Source: Panax quinquefolius
Lineage: Eukaryota; Streptophyta; Magnoliopsida; Apiales; Araliaceae
Length of the DNA: 64,000 nucleotides
NCBI GenBank assembly: GCA_020205615.1
Contig: CM035168.1
Coordinates: 130,768,795-130,832,794, forward strand
Direction of reading: 5' to 3'
The notes under the pieces were generated by a model. It ran no database searches. It was not told the origin of the DNA and saw only the letters and a program-made list of their open reading frames with translations. Shown in pieces: positions 21,138 to 33,900 of this stretch. A program made the translations under genes and the position numbers. Positions within the stretch are counted from its first letter, which is position 1. Each line of letters starts with the position of its first letter.

Positions 21138-24100
21138 ATGGCGGCGAATCTTTTGTATCTGCAGCCGATTTGCTATTCCTCCCGGCCGTTGCAGCAACGT
21201 TCATGTGTCCCCAATAACAAAAATATTTCCGCATTCTTAACCAACAACAAGTCAATAGTCCTATTTGCTCAAAATGATTACTACTCATCATCGTCCAACA
21301 ATGACAAAAATACTTTAATTTCGCAACCTCTGTTATACCCAGTAAATCCTAATTTAAAACGGTGTCTAAAAGTTAGATCGCATCTGAATCTCCCTCTCAT
21401 TTCTCCACAAGATCAATGGGGCACCTGGACTGCCCTCTTTGCCGCCGGCGCTTTCGGTATCTGGTAACTCCCTCCCTCTCTCTCACACCTCAAATAAAAT
21501 TTTCAAGTTGGGTCAATAGTCTTTCTGATATTTGTTGGGAATATCAAATTTCATCAACATCATTATTTCTATTATTGTTTTTAGTATCATTTATCTTCCA
21601 TTGATCAGTAATAGAGTTCGCTGGTTTAACGCTAATGCTACCTTTGGATTGAGGGAATGAAAAAGAGGAAGGAATGAAATAAAAATGGTTTATTTGATGA
21701 TCATTTTGGAGGATAAACCATTCCAATGGAATGAAAATTCATTCAATCCCTTTGTTTTTTTATTCAATGTGGAGAATGTGAAATAAATTCCATTCTAATG
21801 GAACGGATATATATAATTTTGTAGACAACACCCACAATCAACAACCAAACATACACTTAAAATAACTTAAAATCATTTCATTCGGTCCTCCATTCCATTC
21901 CTTCAATCCAAACGCATCCAAACGCAGCATAAGGTTAATTGATGTTGATGGATTAGGCTGAGTTGAGGTAAATATTTTTAACGGGTTACAGGGATTCTGT
22001 TTACTTGCATGATCTCTGCAATAAAATGAAGATTTTAAATTCACTTTATTTTGTTAATGATTGAAGGTCGGAGAAGACCAAGATTGGAAGCTCGTTAAGT
22101 GGTGCATTAGTGAGCACTTTGGTTGGACTTGCTGCGAGTAATTTGGGGATTGTTTCTTGTGAAGCACCAGCCTATTCTATTGTTTTGGAGTTTCTGCTCC
22201 CATTGGCTGTTCCATTGCTGTTATTTAGGGCGGACTTGCGTCGAGTAATACAGTCCACTGGGACACTGCTTTTAGCTTTCTTGATTGGATCAGGTAATTC
22301 TTGTAGGGTTGAATAGTTATACGAGTTTCTTCAAGTGAATAATATGTTTACTGTTAATGCCAAGATTTGTCCGCTTGCCGAATCACTAAACAGCGAAGTT
22401 ATCCTGCACAATAAACAAACGATCACACCAAAAAGCTTGACGGCCTGAGCCGCCGGGAGATATCGGCGTGAGAGTAAGTATAGACCAAAAAATGTCAACA
22501 ATGGAGGAATGTAATTGCTTTAGTGTGTAAAAATAGACAAAGTGTCATTACGTGGAACATGAATTATGGTTGTGTATTTATAGCTTAACCATACCACCTC
22601 AATTTACTATGCCGTTTCTGAGTAGGAATAAGAGTCTTATGTAGAGATTCCTTATAACTGTAAGTTTCATATCTGGATAAGATTTGACTTCATCAGAAAT
22701 AGGAAGCCAAATCAGACAAGGGAATCATATCAAACTTCTCACTGCCAAATAATTAATATGCCAAGTGGCATAGGTCCGGATTAGAGCATCAATTATGGGC
22801 CTGAAAAACCTCATCCCAACATTGACCATGCTATGGCACATTATGCTATTTAGGAAGTGAGATATCAGCTTCTTGACAATGAAGAGAGATCCTTGATACA
22901 ACATGCACCCCCATCTGTTTTGTGGTACTTCCGATGATCTCGTAATTTGCATCTTCTCAATAGGATATAGTGAAGAGTAATACAAAGCTTATAAAAATGC
23001 TTGATTTGCATTGTATCAGTCCTATTACTGAACCCTTCTTCCTAAAAGGATGATCATGAACTTTCTAATCTAGCACACCTTTCAATATTTAATTCAGGGA
23101 GGTTTCAAGACCCCCTACTTCCGCTGTTCCTTTTTGCAAGTTTACTTTGATGTTCTTCTTCTGGTCCATATATCTGCTCTGCTTTCTCCCTGAAAAGACT
23201 CGAACATATTAAGAACCTGAATAAATAAGTTATTATTGAAGGAATCAAATCTCAATTTAAAGCATTACTCATATTTATAGTAATAAATTACATTTTTCTC
23301 ATCGTGGGGTCACTTCAGTGTGTTGTGGTTCCATTTTTTTAATGCTTCTGTTGAAATAATTGCTTGTGTATGTAGATGGCATATATTATCTTTTACTTTA
23401 TCATCAGTAGCAGCAAGTAACGACTTTGTATCGTACAATACCACAGTAATGAACAAGTATTATCTAATGGAGGAAATTCTCAAAATATATGTGTCTACAG
23501 AGGTTGTCTCCCTACATTTTTGCTTTGCAATGTGCTTGCCTATCTCTTCTTTCTGTTCATATATTACAGTTGCAACGACTGTTGGAACTGCTGTAGCTTT
23601 TCTTATGGTGCAAATGCGAGGACTTGGTCAAGATGGTTGGAAGATAGCAGCTGCATTAATGGGTAGACATATTGGGGGAGGTAATTTGTAAAGAATTATT
23701 ACATGTTGCTTATATACGAGTTTCTTGTACAAGCTTGAGAATATTGAAAAGTACTTTTTTTTTACATACCAAAATGGCAAAATCTTGTACTCCAATTTAT
23801 CATTATTGGATGTACACATTTTTGGATATACAATGTATTTATTTTGCGAATGCTGAAAGAAGTAACTACTGATCATTTGGTTGTATAAGCCATCACCAGA
23901 AGTTTTTTAGGTAATAACTAATCACCTTGTCCTGATCTGTTCTGAATTTTCATGTCTGATTCCCAATACCTACTAAAAAAAGTTGTCACCAATTATTTTA
24001 TCCTTATAGATTCCTTTTTTCCCTCTAATGAGATCTTCCATCGGGTTGGAATCTTATATCGGTTTATGGATGATGGTTTGTAATTTGCAATTTCTAGTGA

Positions 24101-26139
24101 TTTAAACAATTGAGTCAAAAATGGCCTTATCCTTCATCCTTCACCGTTCACCTTCCAAGGATAGTTTCTACTGCAGAAACATTTTAAGGCTTTTAGTTTT
24201 ATGAGTTCTGGAGATGAAGATATTTTATTAACTTGCTTATCACCTCACACTGTTTCTATAGCTCCTTTTTCTCCCTTAAATTATGTAAATCCATTTAGGT
24301 TTGATGAACTTCTTTTTCACTTGGCCTTGCATTTCTGAGTTATGCAAAATGACTAATGAGTCTTTTGTTTTCGATTTGTGTAGCTGTCAATTATGTTGCC
24401 ATTTCTGAAGCTCTCGGTGTCTCTCGTTCAGTTTTAGCTGCTGGACTAGCTGCTGATAATGTTATCTGTGCTGTATATTTTACAACATTGTTTGCACTAG
24501 CTTCTAAGATACCTCCTGAGGCTGCAACATCAACCACTGGTGCGTGGTTTTCTATTTTAATTCCACTTTTAACTCACTTTGGCTTTTAATAAGACCAATA
24601 ATTTTCCCATGATTTAACTTCTCATTATGGCAAAAGAATAATCTTCCTCTTCTTTATTTAATTTCTTGCAAAGCTAAATATGTCATATATATAATACTTG
24701 GTTGTTAGACATGTTGGTGAATTATGAATATAATGTTTTTTTCATAATATGTGAACTCTATTGAAACCTGGAACTTTGATAGATGTTGGAATGGATAAGG
24801 ATTCAGAATCCAGCAACAAGCTTCCTGCGCTGCAAAGTGCTACCGCTCTTGCAGTATCCTTTGCCATCTGCAGAATTGCCAATTTTCTCACCAAGTATTT
24901 CAGAATTCAGGGAGGTAGCTTGCCAGCCATCACTGCAATTGTTGTTATTCTAGCAACTGCATTTCCGAAGCAGTTTACCTACCTTGCACCTTCTGGCGAG
25001 GTTATGGCAATGATTCTGATGCAGGTGATGTTTCTACCTGAAGGTCCTTTACATTTTCAATTAATCTCTTATCTTCTTTGCTAGAAATAAGATTTTACAA
25101 TATTGACAAAACTTCTAGTAAAAAGTGAGTTCGGTTAGAAATTTTAATTAATCAAGCAGAAGATCTTTCAGAGTTTTAAAGAATAAAATGAGCTATTGAA
25201 CTACACAATGCGTATTGAACTACACAATGCGTATTGAACTGTAAGGATGAAACATTTTGGACAATTATGTGCACAGACTACAATGCGTATGTGTGTGGGA
25301 TACAACCCTTTTGCAAAGTGTTAATTTTACATGGTGGAAGCATGTTAGTGGGTAGTCATAGCTGGGAGAGGGGTGGATACTTACAGGCCAAGGACAACAT
25401 ACCTAATTCTGTAATTAGCTCATCAATCTTGACATAAGACCTCTGTATCTGTGGTAATGCCAAGGCAATTCTTCTGTGGTCCATTTTTACATTTGCTTAG
25501 ACTACTTGTTCTAAAGAGAGCCTAAACTACTTAAGGTAATAGTATTTTGTTACAAGTCAAACAACTGGAAAGTCTCCCAAGGGTAATCAACCCTTGCTAT
25601 CTGCATGCTCGTTCTGCATTGTTTAGTGCGAGCTCAATTTGACCTCAAGATTGGCCTTCATGAACTATTTTCTTTCTCATTTGGATATTCCTAAAATTGT
25701 CCTTGCATGTATACTTATTTGATATTGAAGCTCTGCCTCCCCAACCCCCAAAACCTGCCCACTAATCGTCATTGTCAAAGTTGAGCTCATTATGTCACTT
25801 GTTTTGGAGTGTCAGGTATTCTTTACTGTGGTGGGTACAAGTGGGAGCATATGGAATGTCATGAATACCGCGCCCAGCATTTTCCTATTTGCACTTGTCC
25901 AGATTTCAGTCCATTTAGCTTTGATCCTCGGACTTGGAAAGCTATTTCGCTTCGACTTAAAGCTGCTGCTTTTAGCATCAAATGCCAATGTAGGAGGCCC
26001 CACAACAGCTTGTGGAATGGCCACGGCTAAAGGATGGAGTACCTTAATCGTTCCCAGTATTCTTGCTGGCATTTTTGGCATTGCTATTGCAACATTCCTG
26101 GGCATTGGTTTTGGAGTTACAGTTCTAAAATATATGTAA
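21138..26139 (+). CDS. DUF819 family membrane protein, plastid-targeted
   Basis: Six exons: 21138-21463, 22067-22293, 23570-23680, 24384-24539, 24783-25024 and 25816-26139, all with GT-AG introns and matching phases (1,386 bases, 461 aa). The start ATG at 21138 has good context (atcATGGCG) and opens a serine/asparagine-rich transit-peptide-like leader ([17 protein letters not shown]). The mature part begins near [20 protein letters not shown] and holds about ten hydrophobic segments, with glycine-rich signatures such as [21 protein letters not shown] and [16 protein letters not shown]. These are diagnostic of DUF819, related to bacterial YjcL and, as I recall, to Arabidopsis At5g52540 and At5g24000. 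The transported substrate is not known. Intron 1 carries a MITE. A degraded copy of part of exon 6 lies 120 bases downstream. Confidence 0.9.
21635..21932. mobile_element. MITE in DUF819 intron 1
   Basis: The left end atgctacctttggattgag and the right end, whose complement reads atgctgcgtttggatgcgtt then ggattgaaggaatgg, form imperfect inverted repeats. The AT-rich interior has many ggaatg/cattcc words and no ORF. It lies within an intron and so is spliced out. Confidence 0.5.
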
Positions 26140-26261
26140 AAATGATTCAGTATGCTCAGAAACTGATGTAAACCTATACGGCTATATGTTGTTGGGTTAC
26201 AACCTATAAATAACATATAAGTTTGTATTGTGGCCCAAATATCCCACAAGGGTAATTGGAC

Positions 26262-26380
26262 CTACAGCTATTATTTTTGGCATTCAATGCTAATGCTGGA
26301 GGCCAACAAGGCCAAAACAGCATGTGGAATGGCCTCTTTGATGGAGTTTCCATATGTTAGTTCCTAGAGTAGTACTACTT
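26262..26380 (+). pseudogene. Duplicated fragment of DUF819 exon 6
   Basis: The stretch ttggcattcaatgctaatgc, then ggaggccaacaaggcc, then acagcatgtggaatggcc mirrors the exon 6 region at 25973-26024 (tagcatcaaatgccaatgta, ggaggcccc, acagcttgtggaatggcc). The translation would be FNANAGGQ, a frameshift, then ACGMA. The copy is about 110 bases long with an insertion, and starts about 120 bases after the real stop codon, so it is a dead local duplicate or the relic of a tandem second gene. Confidence 0.65.
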
Positions 26381-26399
26381 CCCTTTACAGCTTCCGGTG

Positions 26400-26984
26400 T
26401 AATTGAATTCTGCCTAGTGAGGGGGGAAAGGTTAGCGTGAAGATGAAGTGAATTTTATAAGTAAGTTTTACTTCACGATTATCTGATGTTGACACGCGAT
26501 GCGGAGAGATCACTCTCTCGCCGCGCAAGTAAAGATCGTATCAATACGTGAATTAACTTATCATCAATTTCACTTTATGCTAACCGGATCCGTCAAAGGG
26601 TTATCAAATCTTGGGCTTGGATACCTCTTAAGTAATCCTCTTATCTGCACGTAGCATAGGTTTCATCAGTATTTGGGCCATTTCCTCGGACCATCTTAAT
26701 TGTATCTGTTACTCTTTAATAATTTAATCTCGCATTCTCTTAATCTTGATACTTGTTCTTCCTTATTTTGGCTGGATAAGTCAATTTTTATTTGGAACAA
26801 TTACATTTTCTATTACATTTTAAAAAATAATTAAATAAAAAGAGTACAAATAAAATAATTACAAAAAGAGTGATATGCAATATTTAATTACAAAAAAAGT
26901 GCAATCTTATCCCTTTTAATTATGCACACGATTACCATCTCTCCCACAATTTTCTCCCCATCTCTCCCACGATTTTCTCTCACT
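26400..26984. other. Intergenic DNA downstream of DUF819
   Basis: AT-rich, no coding signal. Short inverted words around gtgaatttt / cacgattatc (26440-26580) include a partly self-complementary stretch centred near 26520; too weak to name. Confidence 0.3.
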
Positions 26985-27370
26985 CCATTTCTGTTTCCCT
27001 TCTTCTTATCCTCCCTTCCTCCGCCTCCTCCTCCTCCTCCTCCTCCTCCTCCTCCCTGTCCAACCCTCTCCACCTCCGCCTCCCCCCTCCTCCTCCTCCT
27101 CCTCCCGCCCCTCCCCGCCACTCCCTCCCCACCCACTCCCTCTCCTCCCGCCTTTCTCCTCGCTACTCACAAGACCCTCCTCCCGCCCCGCCCCGCCTCA
27201 CCACCTCCCTCCTCTCCGCCTCCCTTTCCTCCCAGATCCCCCTCCTCACGCCTCCCTTTCTCCTCCCCTCTTCCCCGCCTTCTCCTCCACCTCCTCTCCC
27301 CCCCACCCCCACGCCCCCGCCCCCCCCCCTCCTCCTCCCGCCTCCCTCTCCTCGATCCCTCCGCCTCCCA
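26985..27370 (+). repeat. Polypyrimidine (CTC/CCT)n block
   Basis: About 385 bases almost purely C and T on the plus strand, with runs of cctcctcct and later cccccccacccccacg. The minus strand is purine-only GGA repeats. The proline-rich ORF on plus and the glycine-rich ORFs on minus are by-products. Such mirror-like tracts can adopt triplex (H-DNA) structures; that is inference. Confidence 0.85.
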
Positions 27371-27413
27371 CCGTCATCCATCCATTCTTTATTTTCACCG
27401 AATGAAATCTTCC

Positions 27414-27800
27414 GATAAGGTAACAAATTCAGCTTTTATTAGGTTATTAATTTATTTTGGATGTGATGCAATTGGTAATCAAATTTCATGTAGTTGGTTA
27501 CCAAATCATTTGATAAGGTAACCAATTCAGCTTTTATTAGCTTACTAATATATTTTTTGAATGTGATGCAATTTAGTAATCAAAATTTATGCAATTGGTT
27601 ACTAAACCTTCCGATAAGGTAACCAATTTAGTTTTATTAAACTACTAATTTATTTTGGATGTGATGCATTTTATAACCAAATTTCATATAGTTGGTTACT
27701 AAACCATTCGATAAGGTAACCAATTCATTTTATTTGATTACCAATTTTATTTTAAATGTGATGCGATTCTTAGTCAAAATTAGTATAAAGCGTAATCCAT
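27414..27800 (+). repeat. About 98-bp tandem repeat, four copies
   Basis: Units begin gataaggtaac at 27414, 27512, 27613 and 27710 (spacing 98, 101, 97) and share ggatgtgatgcaatt and tagttggttaccaaa. The last copy decays near 27800. Non-coding, directly abutting the polypyrimidine block. Confidence 0.85.
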
Positions 27801-28984
27801 TTCAATTTTGTATGTAGAACCAAATCGTCAAAAAAAATTAATAATAACTATTTCAAGCAAGGCTGGCATGGCGATGATGTGGCAAATGCAATGATGGGTG
27901 AGAGAGGAGGATGATGAACATTAGCTCCTTCATAATTTTTTATTTTTAATTTTCTCATTTTGATTTGAATTTTAAAATATGGATTTGAAATTGTTGTTAG
28001 ATAAGATTTTGAATTTGAAATTATGGCAGCTTATTTTCCTCGATTTTAGGTTTCTTTATTAATGTGAATTGTACTAGTTTTTTTGTAATATGAATTGTAA
28101 TTATACTCTTTTTTGTAATTATTTAGTTGATGACTTTTTCAGAATTATTTTTTATTTGTTGTATACTTATGTAAAATAATTTTTTTATTTCTATTGGCCT
28201 TTTGATTATTGTTTTTTGCATCGTGATTGCCTGATTGGAATTAAGTTTGCTGTCCTTTTCTATGCTGAAATGGGAGTATTTTGATTTAACTCTTTCTATA
28301 ATTTATTTTTTTCAAAAAAAATAATAATAATCTGGAGACTGGAAGACGGGCTTAGCTTCCTTCTTTCGCTTCCTTTTTCTCCTTTTTAAAATATAATTAA
28401 GTACAGTTTGATAATAACTAAAAAATAAAATCTTACAATAATAGAGAAAAAGGGCTTCGTAATAAGAAAAATGCAAATAACCATAATTTTTTTTTGAAAT
28501 ATAATAGTTTGAAGATAGTAGTATTAACCATTAGGATGAGACATTTATCATGGTTTATCGTAGATAAAAATAAAAATTTGATAAGGATAAAAGACATATC
28601 TGGACTTGAATTTATTTAATATTAATACTATTTAGTAATACAATTATAAAATTATATTGCACTCCTTAGAAAAAAGTGGAGCTTTAAAAAGAAAAGAAAA
28701 GATAGTTGTATAATTATAAAGGGCTATATGTGTATACTTAATTACAGAAGACACCTCTACGACGATTTACGCTTTTTTGACTATAAAGAACGGTAATGAG
28801 AACCATCGCTATAAATTTCAAAAAAATTATCATTATAAATGATTGTATATAATATCTCACAGATATATATTTTTCTCAATTATAAATATTACAAAATATT
28901 TAAATATCATACTAATTACAAGATTTTTATTACTATTTGGTTATTTCCCTCTTCTTCTCATTCCTCGTTGTTTCTTTTATGCTT
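27800..28984. other. AT-rich intergenic DNA
   Basis: No gene, repeat unit or RNA signal seen. Confidence 0.4.
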
Positions 28985-29690
28985 GTCTTTTCAATTAGAG
29001 AATTAAATTTTATTTTTTTTTCACTTTGAATATTGTCTTTTCAATCAGGGAATTAAACTTTAAATCTCAATATTTTCAATTATGGATTAAATTTTTAATT
29101 TTTTATAATTATGTTTAATTGATAGTGTTAGGTCAGAAAATTGATGACATAATAACGACATGTGACTAAAAAATACTTATGTGTAATTTTGTGTCAAATT
29201 TAAACATTTATTCAAATATTTTTTTACCAAAAATGGTAAGTATAGGACCATTATTAATTTTAAAGTAAATTATTATTATTATTTTAATATAAAACCATTA
29301 TTAATTTTTAAAATAAATTTAATAATAATTTTACCCTTTTGGAAAATTATTAACTTTTAAATTAAATTTTTGTAAATTTAATTTTGTAAAGTAAATTTAA
29401 TGACAAATTTTTAAAGAAAAATTAATAATGGTCTTATAGTTATCCTTTTTGAATAAAAAATTAATTGAAAAATATTAAAATGAGACTAAATAATATACAA
29501 AAATATTTTTTAGTATGATAAATTGCCATGTAATCAATTTTATAATGTGGCACTATCAATTTAGATAAAATTAAAAATTTTAAAAGTTTAATCTTTTAAT
29601 AAAAACTTTTGAGAAAATAATTCTCAAAATAAAAAAAATTAAAATTTTAATCTCTTAATTGAAAAAATTGAGAACAATACAAAAGTTAAA
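28985..29690. mobile_element. Foldback element with long inverted ends
   Basis: The left arm (about 28985-29210), containing ttcaattagagaattaaatt and gtttaattgatagtg, is matched by the complement of the right arm (about 29690-29470), ttcaattaagagattaaaat and taaattgatagtgcc, at roughly 75-80 percent by eye. The middle is AT-rich without an ORF. Long arms and a short core suggest a Mutator-like or foldback MITE; no target duplication was identified. Confidence 0.5.
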
Positions 29691-29699
29691 AGTTTAAGG

Positions 29700-30903
29700 T
29701 ATTATTTGATATTTAGGCTATAGTAGTATACTCCGTATATATGACGACACAAACCCTCGTCTTGGTCGCAGTAGTCGTCGTCTTCTTTTACTTCTTGAAT
29801 CCAAGGGCAATTACTCACTCTCCCATTTATTTTCTCTCATCTCACAATAATTTCACACCAACCATAATAATCCTCTTCTCATCCTCTCTCTCTCCCTTTA
29901 TTTATACATATCTATGTATATATATTAGCTTTTGTTTCTGTATCTGATCATTGTTGGTTAGGTAATTTTTTTTCTTATTTTTCTGGGTTCTTAATATGTA
30001 TCTGATCTGCTTCATTGGAGCTGTTTTAATTTAGATTGTTTTTCTGTCTCTCATATCTATATATCATGCAGATCGGGTTTTTCTTTTTTGTCAGGATCAA
30101 ATCACGGTTTTCGATGGTGTTGTTTATGTTGCAACAGGTTTAGAAATTGAACAGATGTTATAGTTGGATTCTTGTTTTAAAGAAATACGTCAAATGTTCT
30201 CTAGATTTTTTTTAATTTTAAAAAAGTAATATTTTAATCTTTCAAGGGAGTTTGTTGGTCTAGATCTGGAGACTAGGTGTTGTCAAAATTGTTTCTAAAA
30301 TTACGCTACCTGTGTTCCTTTTTGATTAATTATCTGGCATGACTATTAGTTTTTGGTAGAATTTAAGTTAAAGTTGGGGTTTATTGATGTTATATTTTGT
30401 TAGATATTGTATAGCTGCTTTCTGTTTTGGGCGTGTTTAGCTTTCCAGTAGATTGCAAGCCTGCCAAATTTAAGGGATGTAGAAAAAGTTAGTTCCTGAA
30501 ATTTTTTATATATTTTGGTTAGGTTCTATAGTGTGCCCTCCTTTGTTTTTATGTAGTTTTATTTTTTTATGAAGGGCTTATAAGTGTTTTTCCCAAAATT
30601 GTTTCCTAAACCACATCATCCCTGCTTTCGTAATTGCAAATGTTTGTGGAGTTGAGCTCAATCTTATCTTTTATAAATTTAATCTCAGACAATCAATTTA
30701 TGGTTATTTTTGGTATATATCCTGTAGGGTGCCCGCATTCTACAGAAACACTTAGTGTAAGAGACTGCTGAAGTTGCACAAGTCTGCTGGCCTAGCAATA
30801 GTTCTTTAAATAAATAATAAGAACTTTTATTGCTATTGGAGCTTGTAAGTGCTTCAGGAGTGTGTTCCAGGACTTCATTATCACATTTGCCAAATAAAGA
30901 GCG
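29700..30903 (+). promoter_or_regulatory. Likely promoter and 5' leader region of gene A
   Basis: A CT-rich leader-like stretch (29850-29960) is followed by a good donor (ttag|gtaatt, near 29961). This suggests a non-coding first exon and a 5' UTR intron of roughly 0.9 kb before the coding start at 30904. The 68-codon ORF at 29741 has no domain and is not called. Confidence 0.4.
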
Positions 30904-33900
30904 ATGTCTATTTCAGGGAAAGAAGAGGTGTCTATCCCAGTTATAATTTACTGAAGGATTATATTACTAAACAGTTTTTAAATTTTTATTAATATTGATT
31001 AATTCATCTTGTATTGGCAGACTGGGGTTATTTCTTGGCAGTCTAGTAATTCTTTTGCAGGTATTCCAATCAAGAAAAGGAAGTTCCCATTGGTTCGACC
31101 TCTTTCACCTCCACCACAGGAACCATCCTGCCTTCTTGTCAAAAATGATTTAGTGGAGAATAAAAGTTCTAGCCCCTGTCACGAGTCGTCCTTTTCAAAT
31201 GTTAGTGTTGGAACAAGTTCCCTTAGAAATTCTGATGCAAGCAAGAATTCTGTTTTAGAGATTAAAAAGGAAAACCCTGCTGATACAACTGTTAACTTGA
31301 TCGGAAATGTTGACCTTTCCAGAGGCAAACATCAATCCCCTAGCCCAACAAGTCACTCGGATTCTTTGGACACTGTAGACAGCAAGGAGAAGCTTTTACT
31401 ATTTGTGCAACAGAAAATGACAGGAATCACTAAGCTTGATTTAGCACCTAATGAAGCTCCTGCCACCCATGCAAGGAAGGAATTACCTTACAAACTGCAT
31501 GTTGGGACGGAATGTACATCTAAACCAAGGACTGTTGAGTTGTCATTAGGACCTATTGAAGCCCTTGTTCCTGAATTGGTGGCTGGTCAGAGTAGCGACA
31601 GCTTTAATCAGATGCCTGATAAATTAGATCCTTCTTCATTGTGTTTGTCTTTAAGCCAGGATAGCGTACGTGGATGCAAAAATGGTGATGTTAAGGTAAA
31701 TAGTGCCGGCACTCATGTCCATACTAATAGGTCGAACTGGGATCTGAATACTACAATGGACGCTTGGGAGGGTCCTGCTGGTGATGGTGCTGGTCCAGAA
31801 ATTGTTGGTGTTAGTGGATTAAAGAAGTTTGGTGGCATAAATGGCTTAAAAAATTTAATAAGCTCAACTGCAGTACTTGGAACTATTAGTGATGCGGGGC
31901 TTGGAATGAATGACAGAATTTCCAATTTCTCCATGTTATCTTTACCACCCACTGGGCAATATAGATCTGAGGACTCCCTTCACCTAAGTCTGAGTACATT
32001 TGTTCGGCCAAATTTCAGTGGGGAAAACTCTACTTCTTCAGCTAAAGTAGATTCAGGCACAGTTCTACCCAACTCAAATTTGGTTGAAGGGTTGGTTTCT
32101 GCTGGAAGTATGAATTCTGTGGGATGTGCCACCGTAAAATCTGAACCCGTTGATGAAAATGGCAAACATGAATGTCTTGGAGCAAGAAGCAATCCCTTGG
32201 GATTATTGGATATAGTAAACAGAGAAATGGTAAAGAGGTGTGATATAAAAGCTTTTGATTCTTCAAATGTTAGCCCTGAAAAATTAATTGAACCTAGATC
32301 AATAAAATGTGAACCAGTTCAAGAGGGTAATCAGGAAACACAAGTGATACCACACAAGTCAATTGGAGAGGTTGTTCGGTGTCAAGACAATGTTTCTTCT
32401 GCTTTGGCAATGGCTTTAGTGCCCAGTAAGTCATGTCCTTCAGGTTTACTTCCTTGTTCAGTATTATTGATGGGTGGGGATGCACTAAATCAGTTTGAAC
32501 ATTCTACTAATAGAGAAGAAGTCAATATTGACACTAATAAAACTCAGGGAACCTGTACAACGGTTGATCAGGTTGTTACAGATTTGAATGTTGCATCTCT
32601 GGGCCATGAAAGTAAAAAATCAAATGCATCCGAAGGTATGATACACTCTGGTGATTCAGAGGATGCAATGAATTATGTTCCCATGGATTCTCTTAGAAAT
32701 AGTGAGGGTTCTGAAAGTGATGAGGAAAAGATGAACATGTCAGCTGATATATTGGAAGAAGATTCTTATGGGTTTGATTATGAGGCAAATTGCAATCATG
32801 ATATTGACGTTTGCATGAATTTAGAAGGTAGGCATGATGGCAAAGAAAATGGTGAGTATGAAGATGGCGAGGTCCGAGAAACACTACTGCATACGGCGGT
32901 AGCAGAAGGACCAATGGAAAATGGGGAGGAAGAGAAGATCATTCAGGGTGATTGTGATGGTAGAATCTCAAATGCTATTGATTTTCCTGGCGATGGTATT
33001 ACTGCCCGAGACCCTAATGAAAATGATGGTAAAGTTGAAGATCATGGAGAGATAAGTGACGATCATATTAAAGAGGAAACTGATCAGGCTATAGATAGAG
33101 ATGGTTCTTTACAAGAATCATCAACAATTGAAAAGGTTGCTGCTGGAGCTGACAAACAGATGCCCATAAAGGCAACTCAAAAAGGACCACTTGATCTATC
33201 ATTAAGGAATGATGTTCCGAAGGGCCATGATACAGAAGAATTATCTGATGGAGCAACTAATGGAGGTCAATGTATTGAAATTACTGTCAGTCAGATTACA
33301 AGTGCCAATATCAAAGGAACCAACACAATGGAGAAAGTTAATCCAACTTTACTAAAGACGGAATCATCTGTTACTGTCAAAGATGATGCTAATGATGGTA
33401 ACAATGGAGGTAGTCGGAGCAGAATTATAAATTTACCTCGAGCTTCTAATGTGACTTCTCCTTGTAAATCTAGATTTATTTCAGATAGAACATTAGTATC
33501 AACCGAAAGGGAAAGATATGCTGATTTTGAGGGAGAGAAAGTACATTTACGAAGGAATAGGTGATTACATGCTGCGTGATTGCTGCTTGTTTTATCTAAT
33601 CGTCTCCCCACCTTCCCTCCCACTCTCTCTTCCTAACCCCCCCCCTCCTTTTATATTTTAGATTGTCACCTGATGTATGATGTTTGACCTTTTCCTTTTA
33701 ATTGTATTTTCCAGAGGTGACTGGTATGCTGACAGTTCCCGCAAATTTGATAGGGATAGGTTTCAAGATCAACCATTCAGAAGATCTAGAATGAATTTTG
33801 TGCGTGGAAGAGGGAGGGGTTTCGGACAACGAGGTGAATGGGATTCTGATTGTAACTTTGGTACAGAAATTTATAATGGTCCAGGTGATTATCGATTTCC

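Noticed and set aside
27163..27426. Glycine/arginine-rich ORFs on minus across the polypyrimidine block
   Set aside because: Same composition artefact, read as GGA repeats.
26922..27521. 199-codon proline-rich ORF on plus
   Set aside because: It is the translation of the CTC/CCT polypyrimidine block; both strands are open because of composition, and there is no domain or splice context.
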